From Prevotella sp. (GTDB lineage: Bacteria; Bacteroidota; Bacteroidia; Bacteroidales; Bacteroidaceae), in NCBI GenBank assembly GCA_017470055.1, contig JAFUFD010000043.1:1-64000 (forward strand): a stretch of DNA of 64,000 nucleotides. Direction: 5' to 3'. Both the position numbers and the translations under genes were made by a program. This document shows, in pieces, positions 42,768 to 53,092 of the stretch. Each line of letters starts with the position of its first letter. The first letter of the stretch is position 1. Below the pieces are notes generated by a model that made no database searches, was not told the DNA's origin, and saw only the letters and a list, made by a program, of their open reading frames with translations.

Positions 42768-43007
42768 CTACTCGGCTACAGTTTCAGGAGTAGTTTCCGC
42801 CACATCCTCTGCCGAGGCGCCATCCACAGACATCACAACGCTGTCGCCAATCATGACTACGGTTGAGTCCTCATCCTCTACCACTTGATAGTCACGTGGA
42901 GCAGGACCATAGCATGCCATGAAAATCAGTGAGGTAGAGCCTATGCCTAACCATGTCAGCAGTTGCATCACCACCCTGTTCACCATTGCGTTCTTTTTCT
43001 TTCTCAT
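42768..43007 (-). CDS. Small lipoprotein of the rSAM/lipoprotein system (TIGR04134 type)
   Basis: A 79-residue precursor with a basic N-terminus (MRKKKNAMVNRVVMQLL), a hydrophobic core and a lipobox ending MACYGPAP, so Cys32 is the likely acylated residue. The mature part is about 48 residues, acidic and Val/Asp/Ser-rich (VEDEDSTVVMIGDSVVMSVD). The short Tyr-Gly motif after Cys resembles family members of the radical-SAM-associated lipoprotein class, though many are longer. It lies nine bases upstream of the radical-SAM gene. Confidence 0.78.
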   Translation of the reverse strand: MRKKKNAMVNRVVMQLLTWLGIGSTSLIFMACYGPAPRDYQVVEDEDSTVVMIGDSVVMSVDGASAEDVAETTPETVAE

Positions 43008-43044
43008 CGTTTGAGGCTTTAATTGTTCTTTATCCTATCAATGT

Positions 43045-46000
43045 TTACAGTTTCACACAAATCTCCTTACCACTATACTGTACCATGACACCCTTGGGAT
43101 TGTCAAGATTGAGTTCACAAGCCTTGTCCTTGGAAACGAGCACCACATTAAAGCGACGCTGTTTCAGCATACCGTTGAACTGTCCTTTACGAGCACCAAA
43201 CTTCACGGTCTTAGAAGCATCATCATAGGTAATATCTATAGTCGCATACTTGCCCTTCTCATAGTTGTAATTCACGCCCTCATCCTCATAGAGTTGGAAT
43301 GAGCCGTTTTGACCAGCATAGACATAGAGATTGATGAGTTCAGCAGGTTTCTCGTCGCACCACTCCATCTCTGGACCAAAGGGGATGATGGCACCCTCAC
43401 GGACATAAACAGGAATACACTCATAGGGAGCATCAACCACAAGCGACTGACCACCCTCCACATACTCATTGGTATAAAGGTTATACCAACCACACTGTTT
43501 GGGGAAGTAGACACTACGATTACGAGCCTTGTAATAACCTACAGGACAAGCCATCAGAGCAGGACCAAACATCCACTGGTTACCGATATTCTCTACCTCC
43601 TTGTCACCATTGAAGTCCATCACGAGGGCACGCATCAACGTATAATCCTTGAAATGAGCCCAACCAGCAAGACTATACAGATAAGGCATCAGGCGATAGC
43701 GCAGTTTGTCGTAGTAGACAAACGACTTATAGCAAGGATGCTCTTCAGGAACGATGTTCCAAATCTCACGGGTAGGCCATTGTCCATGAACACGGAACAA
43801 GGGGATAAAGGCGCCAAACTGGCTCCAACGGGTCTGCAACTCACGCCATTCCTTTAAGTCCTCATTCTCCACTCCCGTCTTATTGAAAAGTTGCTGGGCG
43901 GCAACATAACGGTTCTCCACACAGAATCCTCCCTGATCCATTCCCCAGAAAGGAATACCAGACATAGAATAGTTCAGACCTGCTGTCATCTGGGCACGCA
44001 TATCCTCCCAACGGGTTCCGATATCACCACTCCAAGTGGCTGTAGAGAAGCGCTGCTCTCCTGCAAAGCCACTACGAGTCAACAGAAAGACGCGAGGCTC
44101 GTTGACCTTACCTTTGTATACACTACGCTGTCCATTATAAATAGCATCCGCATTGACCGTACTATAAGCGTTGAAATACTCCGTTGATGTTCCCAATGCC
44201 GTAGGACCGCTAAGAGCCTTACGATACCACATCGGGGTACAGTCACGTACATTGGGCTCAGAGGCATCCATCCACCAAGCATCCACGCCAGCAATGCCGT
44301 CGTGATTGTACTTTGAATAGAGGTTCTCGTCCATCTGACGCCAGAACATCTTACGGGCACCGGCATCGTAGGCATCATAGAAAGAGCCACGGAAACCTAA
44401 CCAGTCATGGATATCGTCCTTGAGAGCCTGATGATACATCCATCCATTCTTGTCAAGTTCCTTGTAATTGTCTACCGTATCGTAGAACTTTGGCCATACG
44501 GAAATCATAAAACGACCGTGCATGGCATGCACACTGTCAAGCATTGCCTGAGGATTGGGGTAGCGAGAGGACTCGAAGGTATGGTCGCCCCATGAGTCAA
44601 GTTTCCAGTAGTTCCAGTCCTGCACGATATTATCGATAGGGATATGACGCTTACGGAACTCAGCGAGGTTGGTCTCGATATCCTCAGAACTCTGATAGCG
44701 CTCACGACTTTGCCAGAAGCCAAGCACCCATTTGGGATAAAGAGAAGCCTTGCCCGTCAGCGTACGATAACCACTGATGACCTCATCGAAGTTCTGTCCA
44801 GCGATAAAATAGTAGTCCATGTCACGGGCCATCTCACTCCAGATGCTCAATTGACCACGCTCTTCCTCGCTGCGGGGCTCAGCCACACGAAGACCGCAAT
44901 ATGCCTCACCGCCATCAGGCTGCCACTCAATACGCAACTGGTTCTTCACACCCTTACGCACTTTAGCGGTAAACTTATAGGAGTTGGGGTTCCATGCGGT
45001 ACGCCAACGCTCAGGCACTACCTCTTTACCATCGATATACACCTTTACATAACCAGAATAGTAGAGGATGAACTGATAGTCAGCAGACATACCTGTGCAC
45101 TTGCCACAAAGGCTACGGGTAGGCGAGCCCTGCTCGGGAATGCAACCTGGTTCTATAAAACCCTCATATATTACATTAGCACCTTGCAAGTTGAAGCCCT
45201 GCGGAAAATTCTTAATACCACCATTATCTGTCTTCACGGCAATCTCAGAGGTCGCAGGGAAGCCATACTCATAATAGATAGAATCCTCGTCACGCACCAG
45301 TCTCTTCCCATCTTTATCTACATAAGTACCTGTCAGATGTCCAGCCTTACCCTGCTTATCGTAAAGTTTGAAGGCGCGATTCAACTGAAGATAGTCATTA
45401 GGGTTACCAAAGCGGCAGTAACTATAACTGTCCCACAAGATACCATAGTTCTTATTAGACAGGACGAAAGGAATGCTAACCTTTGTGTTATACTGGAACA
45501 GGTCCTCGTTCTTACCTTTCATATTAAACTCCTCAGACTGATGCTGCCCAAGTCCGTAGAAAGCCTCATCAGCGGGAGAATCAAACTTCATCTGCCACTG
45601 GAGGCCGTGCTTCATTGCCTCTGTCAGCGGAGCACCACCTTTCAAGCCATACTCACGCTCAGGAACGGTGAAGTCCTTGAACTGCTTACCATCCTTAGCC
45701 TCTTGTAATAGTTGCTTCCCATTACCATCGAAGAAAGTGACAGCACCTGTTTTCTTGTTGACACGCACTTCCACATTCTGTGCTTTTATACAAATCACGT
45801 CACCGTCAGTAACATTGAACTTCGGATGTGCTTTCTGCTCCACAATCATCAGACTCTGTTTCTGTGGCAGAGCGTCCTCTGACGTTGCCTGAACACGGAT
45901 GATGTTGTCATTAACCACTTGCAGGCGCACCACTTTGGCGCCACCTGCCTTTACCTCTTTCACAGGGATGGTCACGAAATTCCCGCTAACCGTATAATCG

Positions 46001-46065
46001 GCTGCCCACATTGTAGTAGCCATAACTGTTAACAGACTCGTCACCAACGTTCTTAATTTCTTCAT
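43045..46065 (-). CDS. GH31 glycoside hydrolase, probable alpha-xylosidase, with PA14 domain
   Basis: A 1006-residue exported enzyme (signal MKKLRTLVTSLLTVMATTMWA). It has a GH31 N-terminal beta-sandwich and a PA14-like insert (about residues 285-420, FIEPGCIPEQGSPTRSLCG followed by GYVKVYIDGKEV). In the catalytic barrel, VDAWWMDASEP (near residue 600) holds the nucleophile Asp and TWSGDIGTRWEDM (near 680) the acid/base. C-terminal beta domains follow. A PA14-containing GH31 resembles xyloglucan alpha-xylosidases, but alpha-glucosidase activity cannot be excluded. It is in one run with two propeller sensors and GH5/LacI, indicating a glucan-type polysaccharide locus. Confidence 0.93.
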   Translation of the reverse strand: MKKLRTLVTSLLTVMATTMWAADYTVSGNFVTIPVKEVKAGGAKVVRLQVVNDNIIRVQATSEDALPQKQSLMIVEQKAHPKFNVTDGDVICIKAQNVEVRVNKKTGAVTFFDGNGKQLLQEAKDGKQFKDFTVPEREYGLKGGAPLTEAMKHGLQWQMKFDSPADEAFYGLGQHQSEEFNMKGKNEDLFQYNTKVSIPFVLSNKNYGILWDSYSYCRFGNPNDYLQLNRAFKLYDKQGKAGHLTGTYVDKDGKRLVRDEDSIYYEYGFPATSEIAVKTDNGGIKNFPQGFNLQGANVIYEGFIEPGCIPEQGSPTRSLCGKCTGMSADYQFILYYSGYVKVYIDGKEVVPERWRTAWNPNSYKFTAKVRKGVKNQLRIEWQPDGGEAYCGLRVAEPRSEEERGQLSIWSEMARDMDYYFIAGQNFDEVISGYRTLTGKASLYPKWVLGFWQSRERYQSSEDIETNLAEFRKRHIPIDNIVQDWNYWKLDSWGDHTFESSRYPNPQAMLDSVHAMHGRFMISVWPKFYDTVDNYKELDKNGWMYHQALKDDIHDWLGFRGSFYDAYDAGARKMFWRQMDENLYSKYNHDGIAGVDAWWMDASEPNVRDCTPMWYRKALSGPTALGTSTEYFNAYSTVNADAIYNGQRSVYKGKVNEPRVFLLTRSGFAGEQRFSTATWSGDIGTRWEDMRAQMTAGLNYSMSGIPFWGMDQGGFCVENRYVAAQQLFNKTGVENEDLKEWRELQTRWSQFGAFIPLFRVHGQWPTREIWNIVPEEHPCYKSFVYYDKLRYRLMPYLYSLAGWAHFKDYTLMRALVMDFNGDKEVENIGNQWMFGPALMACPVGYYKARNRSVYFPKQCGWYNLYTNEYVEGGQSLVVDAPYECIPVYVREGAIIPFGPEMEWCDEKPAELINLYVYAGQNGSFQLYEDEGVNYNYEKGKYATIDITYDDASKTVKFGARKGQFNGMLKQRRFNVVLVSKDKACELNLDNPKGVMVQYSGKEICVKL

Positions 46066-46088
46066 GTCTTTGATTATAATTATATGTT

Positions 46089-49000
46089 TTAGTCTTCTAT
46101 TATCTCTGCTTCCTCTATCACCTCACCTACGGGCAGTGTAACTACAATAATCGTACCGCCACCAGGATTATCCTCAATACGGATTTCACCCTCATGAGCA
46201 TCCACAATCGCCTTAACCTTATCAAGGTCAGACCCATCACCATTAACAATAGGATCGAAAGCATGCTCCTTGAACTCATCCTTGATACCAATACCATTAT
46301 CGGCTATCTGTATCTGTGCATGATGATCTTTCGTCAATGCCACACCCACGCTTATCTGACAGCCGTGAGGGGCGAAGATGGCTGCGTTCCTAAACGTGAT
46401 ACGGTATATCTCTGCTATTTTCTCCCGATCGAACTCTATATCCAGTTCTTTAACTGACGACAAGAAATTCACCTTGACCTTGACATCAGGAACTGGTGTT
46501 TCATACTCCTCACAATAGTGACGAGTGAATGTCACAAGGTCAGAAATCTGTTTATTCAAGACCAGTTCCTCTCTCTGGTTCATCTCAGGAACTCTATCCT
46601 CCGCATGCTCATGAATCAACTGCATCCGCATCTCATTCATCCACTGCTTTTTCTCTAATTCACGACGCACAGTCTCTGCCTGCATGCGTTTCTCTTGATA
46701 TCTCATATACCACTTCCGCCAGAACAAAGCGGCAATAGCGATAATGATCATATAGAGCAATACCATCCAACGGGTACGCCAAAGAGGCGGACGGATGGTG
46801 ATCTCGATATTACTCTCTTGATCTCCAAAGGTTCCATCGTCATTAAGCATACGGACACAGAGGACATAATATCCTGGGCGAAGACTCATATAAGTAATGT
46901 TGGGATTCGATTCTTCTGTCTTAATCCAGTCATCACTATAGCCTGCCATCTTATATACGAAACGGGAATGGTTATGAACCTCTCCGCTATTACTTGCCAA
47001 CTGAACGGTAAACTGGTCGTCGAAACGGAGATTGAGTTCACGGCATGCATCCAATGCCTCATCGAGGATGACACGACCATCAACCTCCTCACCGACAGAA
47101 ATCTCACGACCGAATATTTTCAGTCCACTGAAGACAGGACGTTCCTTAAACCTTCCCTTACCCATCTTACGGGGATTGATAATGTCCAGTCCTCCCTGTC
47201 CTCCTGTCAGCACCTTGCCATCAGGAGTGTAACAGATGGAACGCTGGTTGTAAGGTCCATTCTGCAAACCATCACGCTGGTTGAAACTACGAACCAAGAA
47301 GTTCCATTTCCCGCCCCATTGTTTTTCCGGCACGATATTAGACACTCCATGGTCGGTAACTACCCACATGGTATGGCGATCGTCCTCTACGATACCGTTT
47401 ACCGTTGAGCCTAACAGTCCCGAGCGCATGTCAACCAGATAGACCTTATTATTCTTCTGATCCCAGATAGTAGCACCAGAGGAAGAGCCTTGCCATGCCA
47501 GTCCACGGCTGTCCTGCATAGCGCAAATGGAAGCATCCGTGATACCAACATCTTCTTTGTTGTCAGCAATATTACGATTGATAACTTTCTTCGTCTTGGG
47601 GTTAATAATGGAGTAGAAGACAGAGTGCGACACCATCATCCATCCTTTCTGTGTCCTCGTAATCGTAGAGATATAATCACTTGGCAAGACGGAGTTCTTG
47701 GTGGATATCGGCTCATCCATTTTTCCTGTGCGAGGGTCTATACGTTGTACACCACTGCCAAGTGTACCAATCCAGATATATCCCCATTGATCTTCATATA
47801 TAGTCCATACATTATCGTTGGAAAGTTCACCTGGCTTACCTGTCGCACGGTAGTTAATGACATGTCCGTTCTTAATATGTATGAGACCTCCCTCGTAGGT
47901 ACCAAACCACACAGAACCGTCACGGGCAGCAAGGGAACCTACCATTGTATTAGAGCCGATACCGCTGTTTGACTTGTCATAGACAATTGTCTCCTCTGTC
48001 TTTGGATTTAAGCGAATGATACCTGCATCATTCGTTCCCAGCCAATAATACCCTTCCTTATCCACACAGATTGTATTGATATTTCCTATTTCCAAATTAC
48101 GGAAGTTAGAACTACTCTCCGCATAATAACTGATTCCATTCATATAGGTTCCCAACCACATACGTCCCAACTGGTCTGGATAGATCATACGAACTGTGTT
48201 GTCACTAATAGTAGACTCATCGCGCCTGTCATTCAAGAACTGGCGCAACTCCCTCGTCTTCATATCAAGCACTATCAATCCATGATGGTCTGTGGCAACC
48301 CACATCCGCCGCTTATTATCTGTCTTAACATCCCATACACTGACCACTTCAGAGACGTCGCTAAACCCTAATGAGAGAAGATAGTCTTGCATGGAGTGAT
48401 ACCAACGGGCTTTCCCATTTATCTTCACATACACATTCTGCGTATTGATTAGAAAGAGGTTACCATACCTGTCAACCCTCAGTTTACAGTCTTGACTATT
48501 GACAAGTCCCTGCTTGCGCAGATAGTCGTTTTTCCAACTAATCCAGTCTTTTTCCCGATTGAAACAGAATATCTCTCCATTATAGGATGTCACCATCAGG
48601 CTTTTCCCAAACTCCGCAAAGCCACTGACTCCAAAGTCATTATTGAACTGCTGTGAACCATAGCCGAACGAATATACTTTTTTCTTTCCGGTACGAGGAT
48701 TGATATGCCAGAATCCTTCATCGTAGGTCTTGACCCAAAAATCTTTATGAGAATCTATATAAAGGCGCTCTATGCCACCTTTCATCCCTAGTTTGCGCAG
48801 AAAGTCTTCTGGGTGACGGTCAAACTTCTCCGTCACAGGATCGAAAATGGTATAACTCATACTCTGACGAAGCCATAACTTACCGTCGGATGCCTCATAG
48901 ATCTCATCGACATAGTTATTGCGCATCGTTGTGGTGTCTTTCGCATAAGAATAGTATGTCTTGAAACGATAACCATCATAGCGGTTCAGACCATAGGGGG

Positions 49001-49172
49001 TTCCGAACCACATATATCCTTTAGAGTCACGGAAGATACACAATATCTGTGAATTACTCAATCCATCACGGGTATCCAAACGACTGAATTTCAAATCGTC
49101 AATGGCAGCAAATGTCGGTATCGCCGTACAAGCAGCCAACCAGATGCACATAAACAACTTTTTCATATCCAC
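46089..49172 (-). CDS. Propeller sensor with a kinase-like ATPase but no clear H-box (degenerate HTCS)
   Basis: A 1027-residue protein of hybrid two-component-system origin. A signal peptide is followed by two seven-bladed propeller regions (repeats such as GLSNSQILCIFRDSKGYMWF and RTGKMDEPI), a Y_Y_Y domain, one TM (about residues 800-822) and a coiled coil. A C-terminal HATPase fold has an N-box RITFRNAAIFAPHG and a G-box DNGIGI ... GGGTIIVVTLP. The usual H-box (ISHELRTPL) is missing from MRMQLIHEHAEDRV, and the receiver and AraC HTH domains are gone. It is paralogous to the next gene and probably binds an oligosaccharide signal. Confidence 0.85.
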   Translation of the reverse strand: MDMKKLFMCIWLAACTAIPTFAAIDDLKFSRLDTRDGLSNSQILCIFRDSKGYMWFGTPYGLNRYDGYRFKTYYSYAKDTTTMRNNYVDEIYEASDGKLWLRQSMSYTIFDPVTEKFDRHPEDFLRKLGMKGGIERLYIDSHKDFWVKTYDEGFWHINPRTGKKKVYSFGYGSQQFNNDFGVSGFAEFGKSLMVTSYNGEIFCFNREKDWISWKNDYLRKQGLVNSQDCKLRVDRYGNLFLINTQNVYVKINGKARWYHSMQDYLLSLGFSDVSEVVSVWDVKTDNKRRMWVATDHHGLIVLDMKTRELRQFLNDRRDESTISDNTVRMIYPDQLGRMWLGTYMNGISYYAESSSNFRNLEIGNINTICVDKEGYYWLGTNDAGIIRLNPKTEETIVYDKSNSGIGSNTMVGSLAARDGSVWFGTYEGGLIHIKNGHVINYRATGKPGELSNDNVWTIYEDQWGYIWIGTLGSGVQRIDPRTGKMDEPISTKNSVLPSDYISTITRTQKGWMMVSHSVFYSIINPKTKKVINRNIADNKEDVGITDASICAMQDSRGLAWQGSSSGATIWDQKNNKVYLVDMRSGLLGSTVNGIVEDDRHTMWVVTDHGVSNIVPEKQWGGKWNFLVRSFNQRDGLQNGPYNQRSICYTPDGKVLTGGQGGLDIINPRKMGKGRFKERPVFSGLKIFGREISVGEEVDGRVILDEALDACRELNLRFDDQFTVQLASNSGEVHNHSRFVYKMAGYSDDWIKTEESNPNITYMSLRPGYYVLCVRMLNDDGTFGDQESNIEITIRPPLWRTRWMVLLYMIIIAIAALFWRKWYMRYQEKRMQAETVRRELEKKQWMNEMRMQLIHEHAEDRVPEMNQREELVLNKQISDLVTFTRHYCEEYETPVPDVKVKVNFLSSVKELDIEFDREKIAEIYRITFRNAAIFAPHGCQISVGVALTKDHHAQIQIADNGIGIKDEFKEHAFDPIVNGDGSDLDKVKAIVDAHEGEIRIEDNPGGGTIIVVTLPVGEVIEEAEIIED

Positions 49173-49186
49173 CTTTTCGTTTTTAG

Positions 49187-51778
49187 TTATTCATCATCAT
49201 CCATCAAAATGGCCTCCTCTATCTCCTCATCAGGTATTAGAGAGTCGTCCTTAACATCCTCCTTTTCCGTGTCGGTCGACGAAGGCTTATCTTGCTGTTG
49301 TCTCTTCTCGTAGTATTTCCATCCGTACCAGAGGGCAACAGCAATCAACAACATCCATAGCAGCATTGCCCACCATGTCTTATACCATGCTTTCTGAATC
49401 GTAATACGCAACTGGCTCTCTGTCTCACCCATCGTTCCGTCATCTCTCAACATCCTCACGCAAAGCGTATAACTACCTGCCGGCAGACCCATATAGGTGA
49501 TGTCAGCATTAGAGGCAGTCGTCTTAATCCACTTATCGTTAAAGCCCTTCAGACGATAGATAAAACGGGTATGGTTCTTGGCACCGCCATTGTCTGAGCC
49601 CATCTGAATTGTAAACTGGTTCTCACTTGCCTTTAAGGCGATATCGCGTTCGATATCCAAGGCTTCCTTCAGAATCACACGACCATTGTACTCCACGCCA
49701 GTCTCCACCTCCTCATTGAAGAGTACAAGACCACTGAAAACGGGTTTCTCGTTATTCCCGCTCTCATCCAGTCGGCGAGTATTAATGATGTCCAGTCCAT
49801 CTTGCCCGCCCACCAACAGGAAGCCTGTACGGGTGAAACAGATAGCACGCTGGTTGAAGGGGCCAGGCTGTAAGCCATCACGGTCATTATAACTACGGAC
49901 GGCAAAAGTCCAACGACCGTCCTCCTCATCCTTCTGGGCTATCACATCCGAGATACCATGATCGGTAACCACCCACATGGTATGACGGTCGTCCTCTGCC
50001 AACGCCACTACATTCGAACCATAGAAGCCAGACTTCATATCCAGCAACTGCATCTGTCCCGTCTTGCGGTCAAAGACACTCACACCAGAAGGGGATGCCT
50101 GCCACAACAAGCCATGACTGTCCATAACAGCCTGTGTCGTTGCGGACGAGATCGTGTAAGTATTATCGTCATGAGGCTTGGCGAGGTTCAGCACTTTCAT
50201 CGTCTTCGGGTTGATGATAGAGCAATATTCCGAGTTACCTGCTAATATCCAACCATTAGAGGCACGGGAGATGCTATTAGTCCAGACAGTTTTAATCTTA
50301 GAGTTATCCTCTGTGAACGAGCGCTGACGCCCAGTACGCTTATCCATACGGACGACACCACCGCCAAGGACACCAATCCACATATTTCCCCAATAGTCCT
50401 CTGTGACACCCCAGATATTATTTGTCCTGAAAGCACTTTCTGGCGTCGCCACAGTATAATTTGTCCATTGCCCATTCTTGTATTTCAACAAGCCTCCCTC
50501 CCAGGTACCGAACCACAGGCTGCCATCGCTGGCTGTATAGTTTGACACGATGACATCACTAGCGGCACCTATGTCTTGTTTCCTGTAAGTCTCCAGCACC
50601 TCCAACGTGGCAGGATCGACTTTCAAGATACCGCCACTATTCAGTCCCAGCCAGTAATAGCCGGCCCTATCCTCGCAGATGCCATTGATATCTCCCAAGG
50701 CAAGACTGTTGAAATTCGTCATAGCGTCAGCACTCATGGCAGCACCATTCTTATAGGTTGCCACCCACATACGTCCCATCTGGTCTTGATAGAGATGCTT
50801 TGCCGTAATATCCGACAGCGAGGTCTCGTCGCCCTTGACATTGGTAAACTGTCTCCACTCCTTATTCTGGAAGTCTAACAGCAGGATTCCCATATGGTCC
50901 GTTGCCACCCAGAGCAGTCCTTTCTGGTCATAGCGCACTTCCCATACCACAATATTCTCTGGAACGTTCGTAAAACCTTTGGCACGCATCAAGTCCGTCA
51001 GGTTGGTATACCAGCGCTTCTCTGTCGGCACGTAGATATAGGTTCCCACAGAATGGGTGATCACCCAGATGATACCGTCTTTGTCTACATATACCCAATA
51101 GTCGTTGTAGGCATTCAGGCTTTTCTTCACATAATCCTCTTTCCACAAAACCCTTCCTTTCTCACCGTCTACACACATCAACTCACCCAACATCGACACC
51201 AATAGCATACCCTCTTTTGTCTCCGCATAGGCTGACACGCCAAACTCCTTAGAGAAGTCCTTGGGACCATAGCCGAAAGGAATCTTCTTGATGTATTTAT
51301 GATGAGGGTCGTAGTAAAAGAAACCATTATCGTAGGTCTTGATCCAAAAGTTCTTCTTTGAATCAATGTGCATACTCTCAACACCGCCCTTGATTCCTTG
51401 CTTTGCCAACCAGTGAGAAGGAGAACGGTCGACTTTCTCCGTGACAGGATCATACACAGAATAGTTCATGCCATGGTCCAACCATAATTTACCATCGTAT
51501 GCCTCCTGTATCTCGTCTACACGATTACTGCGCAACGTCGTTGTGTCACGCTCATAGGAATAAAATGTCTTAAAGCGGTATCCGTCATAGCGGCACAAGC
51601 CAAACTGTGTGCCTAACCAAATATGTCCGTGAGAGTCTCGTAAGATACTGTTTACTTGAGAGTTGGACAATCCGTCACGGGTGTCCAAGCGGCGAAACTT
51701 GACATCAGGTATTACTGCCATTGCTACGAATGGCACTACAAGCATTAATAAGGTTATATAGACAGACTTTTTAGTCAT
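49187..51778 (-). CDS. Propeller sensor without kinase domain (HTCS remnant or receptor)
   Basis: An 863-residue protein closely related to the upstream paralogue over the periplasmic region: signal peptide, two propeller regions (VKFRRLDTRDGLSNSQVNSI and repeats) and a Y_Y_Y domain. It keeps the single TM (about residues 800-820) but ends after a short charged cytosolic tail (KRQQQDKPSSTDTEKEDV then DDDE). No ATPase, H-box, receiver or HTH remains. Either a decayed sensor or a stand-alone receptor. It is the first gene of the operon behind a perfect promoter. Confidence 0.85.
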   Translation of the reverse strand: MTKKSVYITLLMLVVPFVAMAVIPDVKFRRLDTRDGLSNSQVNSILRDSHGHIWLGTQFGLCRYDGYRFKTFYSYERDTTTLRSNRVDEIQEAYDGKLWLDHGMNYSVYDPVTEKVDRSPSHWLAKQGIKGGVESMHIDSKKNFWIKTYDNGFFYYDPHHKYIKKIPFGYGPKDFSKEFGVSAYAETKEGMLLVSMLGELMCVDGEKGRVLWKEDYVKKSLNAYNDYWVYVDKDGIIWVITHSVGTYIYVPTEKRWYTNLTDLMRAKGFTNVPENIVVWEVRYDQKGLLWVATDHMGILLLDFQNKEWRQFTNVKGDETSLSDITAKHLYQDQMGRMWVATYKNGAAMSADAMTNFNSLALGDINGICEDRAGYYWLGLNSGGILKVDPATLEVLETYRKQDIGAASDVIVSNYTASDGSLWFGTWEGGLLKYKNGQWTNYTVATPESAFRTNNIWGVTEDYWGNMWIGVLGGGVVRMDKRTGRQRSFTEDNSKIKTVWTNSISRASNGWILAGNSEYCSIINPKTMKVLNLAKPHDDNTYTISSATTQAVMDSHGLLWQASPSGVSVFDRKTGQMQLLDMKSGFYGSNVVALAEDDRHTMWVVTDHGISDVIAQKDEEDGRWTFAVRSYNDRDGLQPGPFNQRAICFTRTGFLLVGGQDGLDIINTRRLDESGNNEKPVFSGLVLFNEEVETGVEYNGRVILKEALDIERDIALKASENQFTIQMGSDNGGAKNHTRFIYRLKGFNDKWIKTTASNADITYMGLPAGSYTLCVRMLRDDGTMGETESQLRITIQKAWYKTWWAMLLWMLLIAVALWYGWKYYEKRQQQDKPSSTDTEKEDVKDDSLIPDEEIEEAILMDDDE

Positions 51779-51806
51779 TGGTAAGCGCTATTTTCGTTAG
51801 TATCTG

Positions 51807-51837
51807 CAAAAATACACTTTTTCTGCCATATTACCAA
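51807..51837 (-). promoter_or_regulatory. Promoter of the propeller-sensor/GH31 operon
   Basis: On the minus strand TTG (51837-51835), a 20-base spacer and TATTTTTG (51814-51807). The ATG lies 28 bases downstream. Confidence 0.7.
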
Positions 51838-51859
51838 AAAAAAACTGCTTTTTCAAAAC

Positions 51860-53092
51860 TTAACGAGGTGATTTCGCAGAATGCACCCCCTCCATGATTC
51901 CATCGAGTGCCACCGTAGAGAAAACTTTTAAGTTCGCACGATCAATAACTGTCATGGTCCCTTTCTCTCCATGATGGTCAGGTCTATTAATATCCCACAA
52001 CATAGGGACACAGCCATTGGATATTGCCTCTTGTGTCACTACCTTGTACCATGCCTTGACAGAAGCGTCATGAACTTCTTGAAAATCACCTATCTCACGC
52101 CAGTTAATCCCATATTCACCGAGGATAACCGGGTAGCCATGGTCATAGAATTTCTTTTTCATACTGGCAAACTGGCTTGCCACCCAATTTTCCTCACCCC
52201 ATTCGCAAGTATAGGGACTACCTTCCACATGCTGACGTTGCCCCCAAAATCGTTTACCACCATCTTGCTGACCACAGAAGTCCCAAGGGTCATAATAATG
52301 GACTTCCACCATCAAACGTCCTTTTCCTACAGGGTCTACAGGCATCGTGAAATCTATCGTCTCATTGGTAGCAGAGGAAATATTAGTACCTGGTGCCTGA
52401 ACCACCAGGATACGCTTCTTGTTCTTGCCACCTGTTGAGCGTACCGCATTCACAAAAGCCTGATTATAACGCTGCAGAATAGGTGTCAGTTCCTTATGCT
52501 TGTCATGAAAAAGGGAATGCTCCTGAAAAGGCTCATTGAGTCCAGCAAAGAGTAAATGCTCATCATAGCCTTTGAAAGCCACGGCAATCTGCCTCCATAT
52601 ATATTGTAGACGTGCAACCTTCAACTGGATAGTCTGCTCGTCAACGACCTCAAACTCCTTGTTCGTCTTACTAAAGCCCATCACCTCTATCCATCCGCTA
52701 TCCCAATGATCGTTTAAGACAACGTATAGCCCATCGTTGACACAATAGTCTACAATTTCCTTGACACGGGCCATCCACTGTTTATCAATATTCCCTTGTG
52801 TATCCGCATGGATATTCCATGAGCAGGGGATACGCACGGAGCGGAACCCTGAGCGTTTCACAAAATCTATCAGTTCTCTCGTGGTCACAGTAGGTTGCCA
52901 CGAAGTCTCAGCAGCCAGTCCTTCCCCTGTTGCCTCCATCGTATTCCCCAAGTTCCACCCTGGTGCCATCTGGGAAGCCACTTTCTTGGCTTCGTTTGAG
53001 CATTTCTTATACTCCTTATGACCCTCCATCGGCAGGCAGAAGAAGGGGGCACATAGGTATAATACCGTCAGGAAAAGGCTTGATTTTCTCAT
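51860..53092 (-). CDS. GH5 endo-beta-glucanase
   Basis: A 410-residue secreted glycosidase. After an N-terminal hydrophobic export signal (about residues 1-22) comes a GH5 barrel with GWNLGNTMEA near 45, VRIPCSWNIHAD near 83, the acid/base in AGLNEPFQEH (near residue 186) and the nucleophile in VILGEYGINW (near 325). It fits the GH5_4-type endoglucanase/xyloglucanase group. It overlaps the LacI gene by four bases and is co-transcribed from the regulator promoter. Confidence 0.92.
   Translation of the reverse strand: MRKSSLFLTVLYLCAPFFCLPMEGHKEYKKCSNEAKKVASQMAPGWNLGNTMEATGEGLAAETSWQPTVTTRELIDFVKRSGFRSVRIPCSWNIHADTQGNIDKQWMARVKEIVDYCVNDGLYVVLNDHWDSGWIEVMGFSKTNKEFEVVDEQTIQLKVARLQYIWRQIAVAFKGYDEHLLFAGLNEPFQEHSLFHDKHKELTPILQRYNQAFVNAVRSTGGKNKKRILVVQAPGTNISSATNETIDFTMPVDPVGKGRLMVEVHYYDPWDFCGQQDGGKRFWGQRQHVEGSPYTCEWGEENWVASQFASMKKKFYDHGYPVILGEYGINWREIGDFQEVHDASVKAWYKVVTQEAISNGCVPMLWDINRPDHHGEKGTMTVIDRANLKVFSTVALDGIMEGVHSAKSPR

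Noticed and set aside
44644..45708. Plus-strand 354-codon frame
   Set aside because: Antisense to the GH31 gene; it owes its openness to codon bias and has no recognisable domain.
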